A stretch of DNA of 64,000 nucleotides from NCBI RefSeq assembly GCF_003443895.1, contig NZ_QQOA01000007.1:124001-188000 (forward strand), written 5' to 3'. The position numbers and the translations under genes are program-made. Below the pieces are notes generated by a model. It was given only the letters and a program-made list of their open reading frames with translations, searched no databases and was not told the origin of the DNA. Shown in pieces: positions 33,791 to 42,755 of the stretch. Numbering within the stretch: the stretch's first letter is position 1; each line of letters opens with the position of its first letter. The DNA comes from Paraburkholderia phosphatilytica (GTDB taxonomy: Bacteria > Pseudomonadota > Gammaproteobacteria > Burkholderiales > Burkholderiaceae).

Positions 33791-34761
33791 GTACGAATAC
33801 CCCGCTCCCCTCCGCGGCGCTCGATACGCCGCGCGCCGCGCCCGCGTTCGCGGGCATCAGGCAGCGCCTCGCGAAACTGCTGCCGTCCGGCCGCACCACC
33901 GTGATCGGCGTGCCCTTCATCTGGCTGACGCTGTTCTTCGCGCTGCCGTTCGTGCTGGTGCTGAAGATCAGCTTTGCTGAACTGCAACTCGGCATTCCGC
34001 CGTACTCGCAGCTGATGACGATGAAAGACGGCGTCGTGAACTTCGCGATCCATCTCGGCCACTACGCGTTCCTGCTGCAGGACGATCTCTACATCGCGAC
34101 CTACATCAGCTCGCTGAAGATGGCCGCGATCTCGACGGCGTTCTGCCTGCTGATCGGCTATCCGATCGCGTACTACATCGCGCGCTCGGCGCCCGCCACG
34201 CGCAACCTGCTGATGATGGGCGTGATGCTGCCGTTCTGGACGTCGTTCCTGATCCGCGTCTATGCATGGATCGGCATCCTGAAAGACGACGGTCTGCTCA
34301 ATCACACGTTGATGGCGATCGGGCTGATTCACGAGCCCATCCGCCTGTACCACACCGACATCGGCGTCTATATCGGCATGGTCTATTCGTACCTGCCATT
34401 CATGGTGATGCCACTGTACGCGCACCTCGTGAAGATGGACCTGACGCTGCTGGAAGCCGCGTACGACCTCGGCGCGAAACCGTGGACCGCGTTCACGCGC
34501 ATCACGTTGCCGCTGTCGAAGAACGGGATCATCGCCGGCAGCCTGCTGGTGTTCATCCCCGCGGTCGGCGAGTACGTGATTCCTGAGCTGCTGGGCGGCG
34601 CGGACACGCTGATGATTGGCCGCGTGATGTGGGACGAATTCTTCAACGACATGGACTGGCCGATGGCGTCCGCCGTCACCGTCGCGATGGTGTTGCTGCT
34701 GCTCGTGCCGATGGCCGTCTTTCAGTACTACCAGGTCAAGGAACTGGAGGGCGCGAAATGA
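33787..34761 (+). CDS. potH: Polyamine ABC transporter permease
   Basis: A 324-residue inner-membrane subunit with about six spans. It has a long cytoplasmic N-terminus and the permease EAA-type loop EAAYDLGAKPWTAFTRITLPLSKNGI that contacts the ATPase. The family segment ARSAPATRNLLMMGVMLPFWTSFLIRVYAW is also present. It is coupled to potG upstream and potI downstream through four-base overlaps. Confidence 0.93.
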   Translation: MSTNTPLPSAALDTPRAAPAFAGIRQRLAKLLPSGRTTVIGVPFIWLTLFFALPFVLVLKISFAELQLGIPPYSQLMTMKDGVVNFAIHLGHYAFLLQDDLYIATYISSLKMAAISTAFCLLIGYPIAYYIARSAPATRNLLMMGVMLPFWTSFLIRVYAWIGILKDDGLLNHTLMAIGLIHEPIRLYHTDIGVYIGMVYSYLPFMVMPLYAHLVKMDLTLLEAAYDLGAKPWTAFTRITLPLSKNGIIAGSLLVFIPAVGEYVIPELLGGADTLMIGRVMWDEFFNDMDWPMASAVTVAMVLLLLVPMAVFQYYQVKELEGAK

Positions 34762-35660
34762 TCAAGCCGAACAAGACGCTGTCCGCCACCGTGCTGACGC
34801 TCGGATTCCTGTTCCTTTACATCCCGATCGTGAGCCTCGTGGTGTTCTCGTTCAACGAGTCGAAGCTCGTCACCGTGTGGGCCGGTTTTTCGCTGAAGTG
34901 GTACGGCGCGCTGCTGCAGGACGACGAGCTGCTGGGCGCCGCCTGGCTCTCGCTGAAGATCGGCCTGATGACCGCGTGCGCTTCGGTCGTGATCGGCACG
35001 TGGGCGGGCTTCGTGCTGGCGCGCATGGGCCGCTTTCGCGGCTTCACGCTGTTCACCGGGATGATCAACGCACCGCTCGTGATTCCCGAGGTGATCCAGG
35101 GGATCTCGCTGCTGCTGCTCTTCGTCGCGCTCGAACAGATGCTCGGCTGGCCGAAGGGTCGCGGCATCTTCACGATCTGGATCGGCCACGTGATGCTGTG
35201 CGTTTCGTACGTCGCGATCATCGTGCAGTCGCGCGTGAAGGAGCTGAACCGCTCGCTCGAAGAAGCCGCACTCGACCTGGGCGCGACCCCGCTCAAGGTG
35301 TTTTTCCTGATCACGCTGCCGCTGATCTCGCAGGCGCTGATGTCCGGCTGGCTGCTGTCGTTCACGCTGTCGATCGACGACCTCGTGCTGTCCGCGTTCC
35401 TGTCGGGCCCTGGCTCGACGACGCTGCCGCTCGTCGTGTTCTCGCGCGTGCGGCTCGGCCTAAACCCCGAGATGAACGCGCTCGCCACCATCTTCATCAG
35501 CGCGGTGACGATCGGCGTGATCGCCGTCAATCAATGGATGACTGCGCGCGAACGAAAACGCACCCGCGACATGCAGCAGGCGTTCGCCGCCGCGGATGCC
35601 GAACCCGCGCCCGCCCCCGCCGCCGTCGCGCGCCGTTCGCTCGACGCGGCCCGCGCCTGA
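34758..35660 (+). CDS. potI: Polyamine ABC transporter permease
   Basis: The 300-residue second permease has six predicted spans, starting TLGFLFLYIPIVSLVVFSFN. It carries the EAA loop EEAALDLGATPLKVFFLITLPLISQALMSG and the family segment INAPLVIPEVIQGISLLLLFV. Its ATG overlaps the potH stop. The C-terminal tail is Ala/Pro-rich. It completes an importer with potF, potG and potH. Confidence 0.93.
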   Translation: MIKPNKTLSATVLTLGFLFLYIPIVSLVVFSFNESKLVTVWAGFSLKWYGALLQDDELLGAAWLSLKIGLMTACASVVIGTWAGFVLARMGRFRGFTLFTGMINAPLVIPEVIQGISLLLLFVALEQMLGWPKGRGIFTIWIGHVMLCVSYVAIIVQSRVKELNRSLEEAALDLGATPLKVFFLITLPLISQALMSGWLLSFTLSIDDLVLSAFLSGPGSTTLPLVVFSRVRLGLNPEMNALATIFISAVTIGVIAVNQWMTARERKRTRDMQQAFAAADAEPAPAPAAVARRSLDAARA

Positions 35661-35697
35661 CCCCGACTTCGCAATACGACTAACAAGGAGAACGTGC

Positions 35698-37269
35698 ATG
35701 AAGAAGAAACTCATCTGCGTGCTGGTAGCGGGATGTCTACCAGGACTCGCGTCGGCAGATGCGACCAGCGACCAGATCAAGGCGCTGCAGGCGCAGCTCA
35801 ACGCGCTGCAGAAGGAAGTGAAGCAGCTGCGCGCGGAAGTCGCGGCGAAGCCGCAGGCAGCCGCCGCGCCGGTTGCGGCCGCGCCGGCGCCGGTCGACGT
35901 GTCGTCGCCGGACTGGGGCAAGGCGCCCGCGACGATCTCGAACGACGACCTGACCGCGCTGAAGCAGCAGGTCGCGAACCAGCAGCTGAAGGTCGATTCG
36001 CTGAACGACGCGGCCACCACCGGACCGATCGCCGGGCTGTCGGTCACCGGCTATATCGATCCGACGTATCTGTATAACCGCTCGGCCAGCTCGTCGTCGT
36101 TCCTGTTCGGCAACCACGAAAGTTCGTACAACTACTTCAACAGCTCGTTCGGCGACCTGTACCTCGACATCAAGAAGACCTTCGGCGTAGGCCCGATGGC
36201 GCCATCGGCGGAAGTCACGCTGATGCCGAACCGCGGCAACGGCATCACACTCTTGCAGAACGAGCACGGCACGATCAGCGACAACATCCTGAACACCGCG
36301 GTGGTCACGGTGCCGCTGACGGCGACCACCACCTTCGTCGCCGGCCTGATGCCGAGCTTCGGCGGCTACGAGGTGCAGCAGTCGAACCAGATGCTGACGC
36401 TGACGCACGGCCTGCTGTACGACTTCTCGGATCCGGGCAGCTACGTGGGCGTGGGCCTTAACTACTCGCCGGACGGCAGCAGCTGGGCATGGAAGTTCAT
36501 GCTCGCGAACGAGCAGTACCGCACCTACGGTTCGGTCGTGCAGACCGGCACGAACGCGCTCGGCGACCCGATCACGCAGAGCAACAAGATCCCGACCTTC
36601 ACCGCGCGCTTCGACTACACGAAGTCCAGTGCGCTCGATATCGGCGGTTCGTTCAACATCGGCCGTCAGACGCTGGCGTCCGGCACGACGACCGACGCGA
36701 ACGGCAACACCGTGCCGGTGTACGGTGTGGGCGGCGCAGCGCCGAGCGCGTTCGGCACGTTCTTCTTCGGCGAACTCGACGCGTCCTACACGCTCGCGGA
36801 CATCCAGTACAACGCCGAAGTCGACTACGGCCAGCAGCAGAACGCCGCGTTCAACGGCGGCCAGGCGCAGTGGTACGGCCTGTCGTTCCTCGCGCACCGC
36901 AAGTTCAACATCGCGGGCCTCGGCCGGATGGGCGTGACGGCGCGCTACGACGTGCTCGCCGATACGAAGAACGGCGGCGGTGGCGGCGGCATCGCGCTGA
37001 ACTCGAACGGCATGGACCCGTACGACGGCTTCGGCATCGGCGCGAGCTGTCTCGCGAACTCGAAGGCGAACGGCGGCCTCGGCTTCGAGTGCAAGGGCGC
37101 GGTGCACCAGGACGTTGCGCTCGACCTGCTGTTCTATCCGACCCAGCAGATCACCGTGAAGGTCGAATACCGTCACGACTGGGCGACCCAGGACACGTTC
37201 CTGCGCAGCGACGGTTCGTACGGCAAGTCGAACGACATCATCGCGACGCAGTTCATCTACGCGTTCTAA
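35698..37269 (+). CDS. DUF3138 outer-membrane beta-barrel (porin-like) protein
   Basis: A 523-residue exported protein with a signal peptide (about 1-19, ending LASA). A short coiled coil follows (about 20-55, IKALQAQLNALQKEVKQLRAEV), as in trimeric porins. The remainder is Gly/Tyr/Asn-rich beta-strand sequence ending in the aromatic FIYAF typical of outer-membrane insertion. AAGGAG lies nine bases before the ATG. Its place behind potI suggests it admits polyamines across the outer membrane; that is inference from context. Confidence 0.85.
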   Translation: MKKKLICVLVAGCLPGLASADATSDQIKALQAQLNALQKEVKQLRAEVAAKPQAAAAPVAAAPAPVDVSSPDWGKAPATISNDDLTALKQQVANQQLKVDSLNDAATTGPIAGLSVTGYIDPTYLYNRSASSSSFLFGNHESSYNYFNSSFGDLYLDIKKTFGVGPMAPSAEVTLMPNRGNGITLLQNEHGTISDNILNTAVVTVPLTATTTFVAGLMPSFGGYEVQQSNQMLTLTHGLLYDFSDPGSYVGVGLNYSPDGSSWAWKFMLANEQYRTYGSVVQTGTNALGDPITQSNKIPTFTARFDYTKSSALDIGGSFNIGRQTLASGTTTDANGNTVPVYGVGGAAPSAFGTFFFGELDASYTLADIQYNAEVDYGQQQNAAFNGGQAQWYGLSFLAHRKFNIAGLGRMGVTARYDVLADTKNGGGGGGIALNSNGMDPYDGFGIGASCLANSKANGGLGFECKGAVHQDVALDLLFYPTQQITVKVEYRHDWATQDTFLRSDGSYGKSNDIIATQFIYAF

Positions 37270-37345
37270 CCTCACCTGAGCTGAAGTCCCTCGAAGCGCG
37301 GCGTGTTCTTCCGGAAGCGCCGTGCTTCGCACCAGCACACTGCCT

Positions 37346-38638
37346 ATGCTCCGTTTCGCGAACCAGCCGCACGCCGCGTCGTACTACGCGGCCACCGTCA
37401 ACGACACCACGCGCCACCCCGCGCTCGACGAATCGCTCGACGCCGACGTGTGCGTGATCGGCGCGGGCCTCACCGGCATCTCCGCCGCGCTCAATCTGGC
37501 CGAGCGCGGCCATCGCGTCGTCGTGCTCGAAGCGTCGAAAGTCGGGTGGGCCGCGAGTGGGCGCAACGGCGGCCAGATGATCGGCGGCTTCGCGTGCGGC
37601 GTCGACGAATTTTCAAAGCACCTGCCCGAAGCGGACGTGAAACGCATGTGGGCGATGGGACTCGAAACGCTCGCGATCGTCCGCGAACGCGTGGCGAAGC
37701 ATCGGATCGACTGCGATCTCACAGACGGCTATCTGACTGCCGCGAACAAACCGCGCGATGTCGCTTCGTTGCGGAAGTGGCAGGACGAAGCGGCAAACCG
37801 CTTCGGCTACAACCGCTTCCGGTATGTCGAAGAAGAGGACCTGCCGCGCTACGTACAGTCGTCGCGCTACCTTGGCGGTCTTTACGATCCGGACAGCGGC
37901 CATCTGCATCCGCTCAACTACACGCTCGGCCTCGCGCGTGCTGCCGTGGAAGCGGGCGCGCGCATCTTCGAAGACAGCTGCGTCACGGCGCTGCGCGAGG
38001 AAAACGGCGCGCACGTCATCGAAACCGAACGCGGCCGCGTGAAAGCGCGCTTCGTCGTGCTCGCATGCAATACCTGGCTCGGCCCGCTTGCGCCGGATCT
38101 CGCGCGCAAGATCATGCCGGTCGGCACCTACGTGATCGCAACCGAGCCGCTCGGCGAAGCGCGCGCGAAAGCGTTGATGCCCGCGCAGGCCGCAGTCTGC
38201 GATTCGCGCTTCGTGCTCGACTATTTCAGGCCGTCGCCCGATGGCCGGCTGCTGTGGGGCGGCAAGGTCAGCTATTCGACGTTCGCGCCGCGCAATCTCG
38301 CCGACGCGATGCGGCGCGACATGCTGAAGACATTCCCGCAACTCGCCGACGTGAAGATCGACTACGCATGGGGCGGCTTCGTCGACATCACGATGAACCG
38401 CGCGCCGCATTTCGGCCGGCTGTCGCCCACCGTCTATTTCGCGCAGGGCTTCTCCGGGCACGGCGTCAATACGACCGGGCTCGCGGGCAAGCTGATCGCC
38501 GAGGCGATCGACGGCCAGGCGTCGCGCTTCGACCTGTTCGACAAGATTCGTCACCGCGATTTCCCGGGCGGCGCTACACTGCGCACCCCTGCCCTCGTAC
38601 TCGCGATGGCCTGGTATCGAATGAAGGACCTGCTGTGA
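37346..38638 (+). CDS. puuB: Gamma-glutamylputrescine oxidase-like FAD oxidoreductase
   Basis: A 430-residue DAO-family flavoprotein. The FAD motif DVCVIGAGLTGISAALNLAERGHRVVVLE lies near residues 35-65, with GWAASGRNGGQMIGGF and the C-terminal GFSGHGVNTTGLAGKLIAEA. PuuB oxidises gamma-glutamylputrescine to the aldehyde used by PuuC. The gene overlaps the next, related gene by four bases (GTGA). The start at 37346 follows the family pattern; an upstream in-frame ATG at 37322 is less likely. Confidence 0.88.
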   Translation: MLRFANQPHAASYYAATVNDTTRHPALDESLDADVCVIGAGLTGISAALNLAERGHRVVVLEASKVGWAASGRNGGQMIGGFACGVDEFSKHLPEADVKRMWAMGLETLAIVRERVAKHRIDCDLTDGYLTAANKPRDVASLRKWQDEAANRFGYNRFRYVEEEDLPRYVQSSRYLGGLYDPDSGHLHPLNYTLGLARAAVEAGARIFEDSCVTALREENGAHVIETERGRVKARFVVLACNTWLGPLAPDLARKIMPVGTYVIATEPLGEARAKALMPAQAAVCDSRFVLDYFRPSPDGRLLWGGKVSYSTFAPRNLADAMRRDMLKTFPQLADVKIDYAWGGFVDITMNRAPHFGRLSPTVYFAQGFSGHGVNTTGLAGKLIAEAIDGQASRFDLFDKIRHRDFPGGATLRTPALVLAMAWYRMKDLL

Positions 38639-39948
38639 CGAACGACAGTCTCGACCGGCGCGCCGACGCACTCGCGCGCCACTCTTACTACGAAGCAAGC
38701 GTCGCGCGCCCGACGCACGACGACCCGATGCTCGACAGCACGCTCGAGGCCGATGTCTGCGTGATCGGCGCGGGCTTCGCGGGTCTCTCCGTCGCGCTCG
38801 AATGTCGTGCACGCGGGCTCTCCGTCGTCGTGCTCGACGCGCATCGGCCAGGCTGGGGCGCGTCGGGCCGCAACGGCGGTCAGATGATCGCGGGCTTCGC
38901 GAAGGACGAGGAACTCGAACGGCAGCTCGGCACCGAAGGTGCGCGCGCCGCGTGGGCACTCTCTGAAGATGGCGTGACGCTGGTGCGCGAGCGCATCGAA
39001 CGCTACGGCATCGACTGCGATTTCACGCAGGGCTATCTGACCGTCGCGACGCGCGACAAGCGCGTGCCCGATCTGCGCGCGTGGATGGACGCCGCGTCGA
39101 CACGTTGGGGCTACCAGCATCTGTCGTGGCTCGAGCGCGACGCGATCCGCACGCGGATTGCGTCCGAGCGCTATCTCGCGGGTGTCTACGATGCACGCTC
39201 GGGGCATCTGCATCCGCTCAAGTACTGCCTCGGTCTCGCGGCCGCCGCGCGCGCGGAAGGCGCGCAGCTGTTCGCCCATTCGCCGGTGGTGTCGGTCGAA
39301 CGCGGCGCGCGGCCGGTGGTGCGCACGCCGAAGGGTGAAGTGCGTTGCCGCTTCGTGGTGACATGCGGCAACGCAACGCTTGAAGGTGTGCTGCCGCGTT
39401 CCATCGAAGCGCGCATCGCGCCGATCGCGTCGTACATCATCGCAACCGAGCCGCTCGGCAAAGCGCGCGCCGATGCATTGATCGCGCAGCGCGAGGCGAT
39501 CTGCGACAACAACTTCTTTCTCGACTACTTCCGCCTGTCCGCCGACCATCGCGTGCTGTTCGGCGGACGCGCGAGTTCGAGCGGCGCATCGGCCGACCAG
39601 CTCTCGGGCGATATCCGCGCGCGAATGCTCATGGTGTTCCCGCAACTCGCGGACGTGAAGACCGACTACGCATGGGGCGGCTTCGTCGACGTCACGCGTA
39701 ACCGCACGCCGGACTTCGGCGCGATCGATCCGAACTTCTACTACGTGCAGGGATTTTCAGGGCACGGCGTCGCGCTGACTGGAATCGCCGGGCGCGTGGT
39801 GGCCAGTGCGATCGCCGGCGAGCGCGGCGCGTTCGATCTCTTCGCGCAACTGCGGCATGCGAGGTTTCCAGGCGGGCCCGCAATGCGCAGGCCCGCACTC
39901 GCGATCGGGATGTTCTATCACCGTGTGAGAGAACTGCTGGCGGCGTGA
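38635..39948 (+). CDS. Second gamma-glutamylputrescine oxidase-like FAD oxidoreductase
   Basis: A 437-residue paralogue of the preceding gene. The two share segments along the whole length (DVCVIGAGFAGLSVALE, GWGASGRNGGQMIAGFA, IASYIIATEPLGKARADALI, DYAWGGFVDVTRNRTPDFG, YYVQGFSGHGVALTGIAGRV). It starts with GTG overlapping the upstream stop. Two copies side by side suggest a tandem duplication with possible substrate split, for example putrescine versus longer polyamines or aminopropyl compounds. Which of the two is PuuB cannot be told from sequence alone. Confidence 0.88.
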   Translation: MTNDSLDRRADALARHSYYEASVARPTHDDPMLDSTLEADVCVIGAGFAGLSVALECRARGLSVVVLDAHRPGWGASGRNGGQMIAGFAKDEELERQLGTEGARAAWALSEDGVTLVRERIERYGIDCDFTQGYLTVATRDKRVPDLRAWMDAASTRWGYQHLSWLERDAIRTRIASERYLAGVYDARSGHLHPLKYCLGLAAAARAEGAQLFAHSPVVSVERGARPVVRTPKGEVRCRFVVTCGNATLEGVLPRSIEARIAPIASYIIATEPLGKARADALIAQREAICDNNFFLDYFRLSADHRVLFGGRASSSGASADQLSGDIRARMLMVFPQLADVKTDYAWGGFVDVTRNRTPDFGAIDPNFYYVQGFSGHGVALTGIAGRVVASAIAGERGAFDLFAQLRHARFPGGPAMRRPALAIGMFYHRVRELLAA

Positions 39949-39966
39949 TCGCAGGGCAACACGCGC

Positions 39967-41709
39967 CTACCGCGCAAACAGCTGCCGCTCCTTTTCGCGG
40001 ATATCGTTCGCCGTGTAATACCTCGACCACCATTTCTCGCCGTCGAGCTTGAGACGCAGCGGCTGTGCGGACTTTCCAGCCTTTTTCAGCGCCTCCGCGA
40101 ACGCATAGTGATCGATCAAACGGATGCCTTCGATCGCGAACGCGGTGGCGATCGCCCGGTCGTAGATCGCGATCAGGTTGTCCGCGTTACTCTCTTCGCC
40201 GCCCTCCGACAGATTCGACGAACCGCAGAACACGACCGGGTTGGTCCCGTTGAAATCGGCGACCACGAACTTGTGATGCACGATGTGCGAAGCCGCGCCG
40301 TGCACCTCCAGTTCGCTTGAGAATGGCGCAGGAAAGCGCTCGGGATTCGCCTTCGAATACACCAGTTCGCCGCCTTTGGACGATGGCGTAAACACGGTCG
40401 TACCGTTGACCGTGTCGTCGTCGGGATCGACCGAATCCGAAATGCCGTACGAGAAGACCTTGCGGTCGGCATGCAGCTGCGACAGCGCCTTCAGCACCTC
40501 GCCTTTGCCGTTCAGGTCCATCACCGCGAAGATCACGGAACTCTCCGCGCCGTCGATGGCGTTCAACACCCGCTTCAGCCCGACATCCGGCACCTTGTGC
40601 GGCGCAAACGAGAACACGAGCGACGGCATGCCCGGCTCGCTGATCGTGAACTCCTTCATCGAAATTTCTTTCGAGTAGAAGAACGGCGCGGACAGTTCGC
40701 CGTTCAGCGCGGTCTGGAACGCCTCTTCGTACTGCGCGGCCACCGCCGCATCGTCGAACACGATCACATGGTTCGCGTTCACGTACAGGCCGGTAATGGA
40801 GAAGTTCGTCGAACCCGTCAGCACCTTGACCGCCTTCCCGTGTTTATCGCGCTTGATCAGGATCTTGTTGTGCTGGAAGCGTTTGAATTTGCCGCGTCTG
40901 AAGCATTCCTGCTGCTGCGCCTGCGGTGCCGAACGGAGGATTTTTTCAAACGCCAGCGCTGCGACGGTTCCGTCCGCGTGTTCTTTCGAGTTGTCGGCGA
41001 GCAGCCTGAGTTTGCCAGCCTGCGCAAGCAGCGCGAATGCAGCGATGATCTGCGGTTCGTTGAGGTCATACACGAACGCATCGATCGTCGCGCCGTCCTC
41101 GTTGTGCACCTCGGTCAGAAAGGCATCGATTGTCTGGCGCGCATGACCGCCCAGCCATTCCCATCTGGCGATGTAATCCGCTGGATCGAAGTCCCAGTTC
41201 GCGGCCGTCACCTTGGGCGCATAGGGCTCATTCCTGAACCTGTCCGCATACGCCTGCGACGACAGATAGCCGCGCGTGAACGCCACCTCGATGTTGCCTT
41301 CCTGGAACGGGCCGACGTCGATCGTCAGCTGCACACTCTGGTCGTCGCTCAGCTTGCCGGACTGATCGTCGACGAACCGCTTGACGACCACTTCATAGCA
41401 GAATGTGCCGCTGGTTCCGTCCGCGGGAAAATCCAGCCACCAGAACTTCTGGAACGGCGCATCGTTCGACGGAAAGAACTTGCCTTCGTCATCGCCCGCC
41501 CGCTTCGTGAAATCGCCGTCGAACGACAGGCGGTTGCCGAGCCACGTCCAGTCTTCCGACGCCTGAAGCCGGCGGCGAATCGCAAAGCCGGCGAGCTTGT
41601 CGGTCAGATGGTCGCTCAAATCGAATGCGAGCATCACGCACCGGTCACCGGTATAAGCCTTCACAGTGAAGCCTTTCGACGACGCCGTAGCGGTAAAGAT
41701 TCTGGTCAT
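39967..41709 (-). CDS. Phospholipase D-like family protein with novel N-terminal domain
   Basis: A 580-residue protein with no signal peptide. Residues about 1-170 form a beta-rich domain I do not recognise (RIFTATASSKGFTVKAYTGD at the start). Two PLD-like half-sites follow: FQHNKILIKRDKHGKAVKVLTGSTNFS and IVHHKFVVADFNGTNPVVFCGSSNLSEGG, the HxK and Asn/Ser parts of the HKD catalytic motif. Each is followed by GS-containing strands as in PLD nucleases and phospholipases. It stands between the puu cluster and the encapsulin operon and is on the same strand as the latter, 242 bp away. The substrate (lipid or nucleic acid) is unknown. Confidence 0.8.
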   Translation of the reverse strand: MTRIFTATASSKGFTVKAYTGDRCVMLAFDLSDHLTDKLAGFAIRRRLQASEDWTWLGNRLSFDGDFTKRAGDDEGKFFPSNDAPFQKFWWLDFPADGTSGTFCYEVVVKRFVDDQSGKLSDDQSVQLTIDVGPFQEGNIEVAFTRGYLSSQAYADRFRNEPYAPKVTAANWDFDPADYIARWEWLGGHARQTIDAFLTEVHNEDGATIDAFVYDLNEPQIIAAFALLAQAGKLRLLADNSKEHADGTVAALAFEKILRSAPQAQQQECFRRGKFKRFQHNKILIKRDKHGKAVKVLTGSTNFSITGLYVNANHVIVFDDAAVAAQYEEAFQTALNGELSAPFFYSKEISMKEFTISEPGMPSLVFSFAPHKVPDVGLKRVLNAIDGAESSVIFAVMDLNGKGEVLKALSQLHADRKVFSYGISDSVDPDDDTVNGTTVFTPSSKGGELVYSKANPERFPAPFSSELEVHGAASHIVHHKFVVADFNGTNPVVFCGSSNLSEGGEESNADNLIAIYDRAIATAFAIEGIRLIDHYAFAEALKKAGKSAQPLRLKLDGEKWWSRYYTANDIREKERQLFAR

Positions 41710-41951
41710 GCGATGCCCTCGGTTTATTTTGCACTACCGATTTAAATAAGCGAACCGGCACCGAAGACCTGTCACGCATAGTTCGACGCAGCGCTTCAAG
41801 CGGCCAGTTCACCCTGACGCACACGCGCTATTCTTTGCGTTGAACTATGAAAATGAGGTGACACGCGGGCAATGCGCTGTTGAATCACCCGCGCGCAAGG
41901 ATGCCGACCGGACCGCCGCATCGCCATCCGGTCAGCCGTGGCGAAAATGCC

Positions 41952-42755
41952 TTATTCGCCGGATGCGAAAAACACCGCCGCTTCACCGGTCAGCATCAGG
42001 AACGCGAGCGTCTCGCGAAGATAGAGCTGCACGGTCGTATCGGTGTGATTTGAATAACCGATCGACACATCCTGCCCGAGGTGCAGTTCGTAGTCGCCGC
42101 CGCGCGTGGTGAGCACGCAACCGCCTTCGATCGCCGGCGCCCAGATGATGTCACCGTTCACGATCCGCTTGATGTGCTGCGCGATCGGATAGCCCTGGTC
42201 GCTGCCTTGATCGAGCGCGGTGTACGCATCGGCGCCGAGCAGCACCGAGTACGGCCCGTCGACGCCCGCGAGCCGCAGCGTTTCGAGCGCGCGGCTGATC
42301 GCATCCGGATACGCGCTCACGTCCGCGGGCAGATCGATCGGCGCATTCGACGAACCGTCGCGGATACCCGTGATACCCGCCGCCGGATAACCGTTGAAGA
42401 TCGCGCCGTCTTCCGCCAGCGCGAGTTCGTTCGCGGCGATCTTCGCGGGCTGCCAGTCGCCGTCGTTCGAGCCGCGCTCCACGCTGTCCACGGCGTCGCG
42501 CTGCAGCACGAACGGCACCGTGAATTGCGCGAGCGCCTTCACTTCGGCGAGCTTCGCGCTTACGCCTTGCCTCGGCGCGGCAATCGTCGTCTGATGGCCC
42601 GTGCCGATACCCGAGAGGCTCGCGCCGCCCGCGGTCTTCACATCGACCACGCGCCGTCCCGCCACCGAACGTTTGAACGTGCGCGCCACTTCCGCTTCGA
42701 TCTGCGCCCACGCGGCACTGGAAATCGGCGCGAGTTCGCGATGCAGGTTATTCAT
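41952..42755 (-). CDS. Family 1 encapsulin shell protein
   Basis: A 267-residue HK97-fold nanocompartment subunit. Diagnostic segments are MNNLHRELAPISSAAWAQIE, TFKRSVAGRRVVDVKTAGG, DGDWQPAKIAANELALAEDGAIFNGYP, VLLGADAYTALDQ and GGDYELHLGQDVSIGYSNHTD. Its start overlaps the end of the DyP peroxidase gene by eight bases, giving cotranslation of cargo and shell. It would form an icosahedral protein shell that encloses the peroxidase in the cytoplasm. The family assignment is firm; the shell size (T=1 expected) is inferred. Confidence 0.95.
   Translation of the reverse strand: MNNLHRELAPISSAAWAQIEAEVARTFKRSVAGRRVVDVKTAGGASLSGIGTGHQTTIAAPRQGVSAKLAEVKALAQFTVPFVLQRDAVDSVERGSNDGDWQPAKIAANELALAEDGAIFNGYPAAGITGIRDGSSNAPIDLPADVSAYPDAISRALETLRLAGVDGPYSVLLGADAYTALDQGSDQGYPIAQHIKRIVNGDIIWAPAIEGGCVLTTRGGDYELHLGQDVSIGYSNHTDTTVQLYLRETLAFLMLTGEAAVFFASGE

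Noticed and set aside
35737-37338. 533-codon minus-strand frame across the DUF3138 gene
   Set aside because: Arg/Val/Gly-rich shadow; the plus strand has a signal peptide and a beta-barrel pattern.
37303-38634. Upstream part of the long frame that ends with the second oxidase
   Set aside because: It overlaps the first oxidase gene in another frame and is Arg-rich; the real second oxidase starts at the GTG at 38635.
42748-42755. Frameshift suspected at the peroxidase/encapsulin junction
   Set aside because: Both proteins are complete; the eight-base overlap is a normal coupled arrangement.
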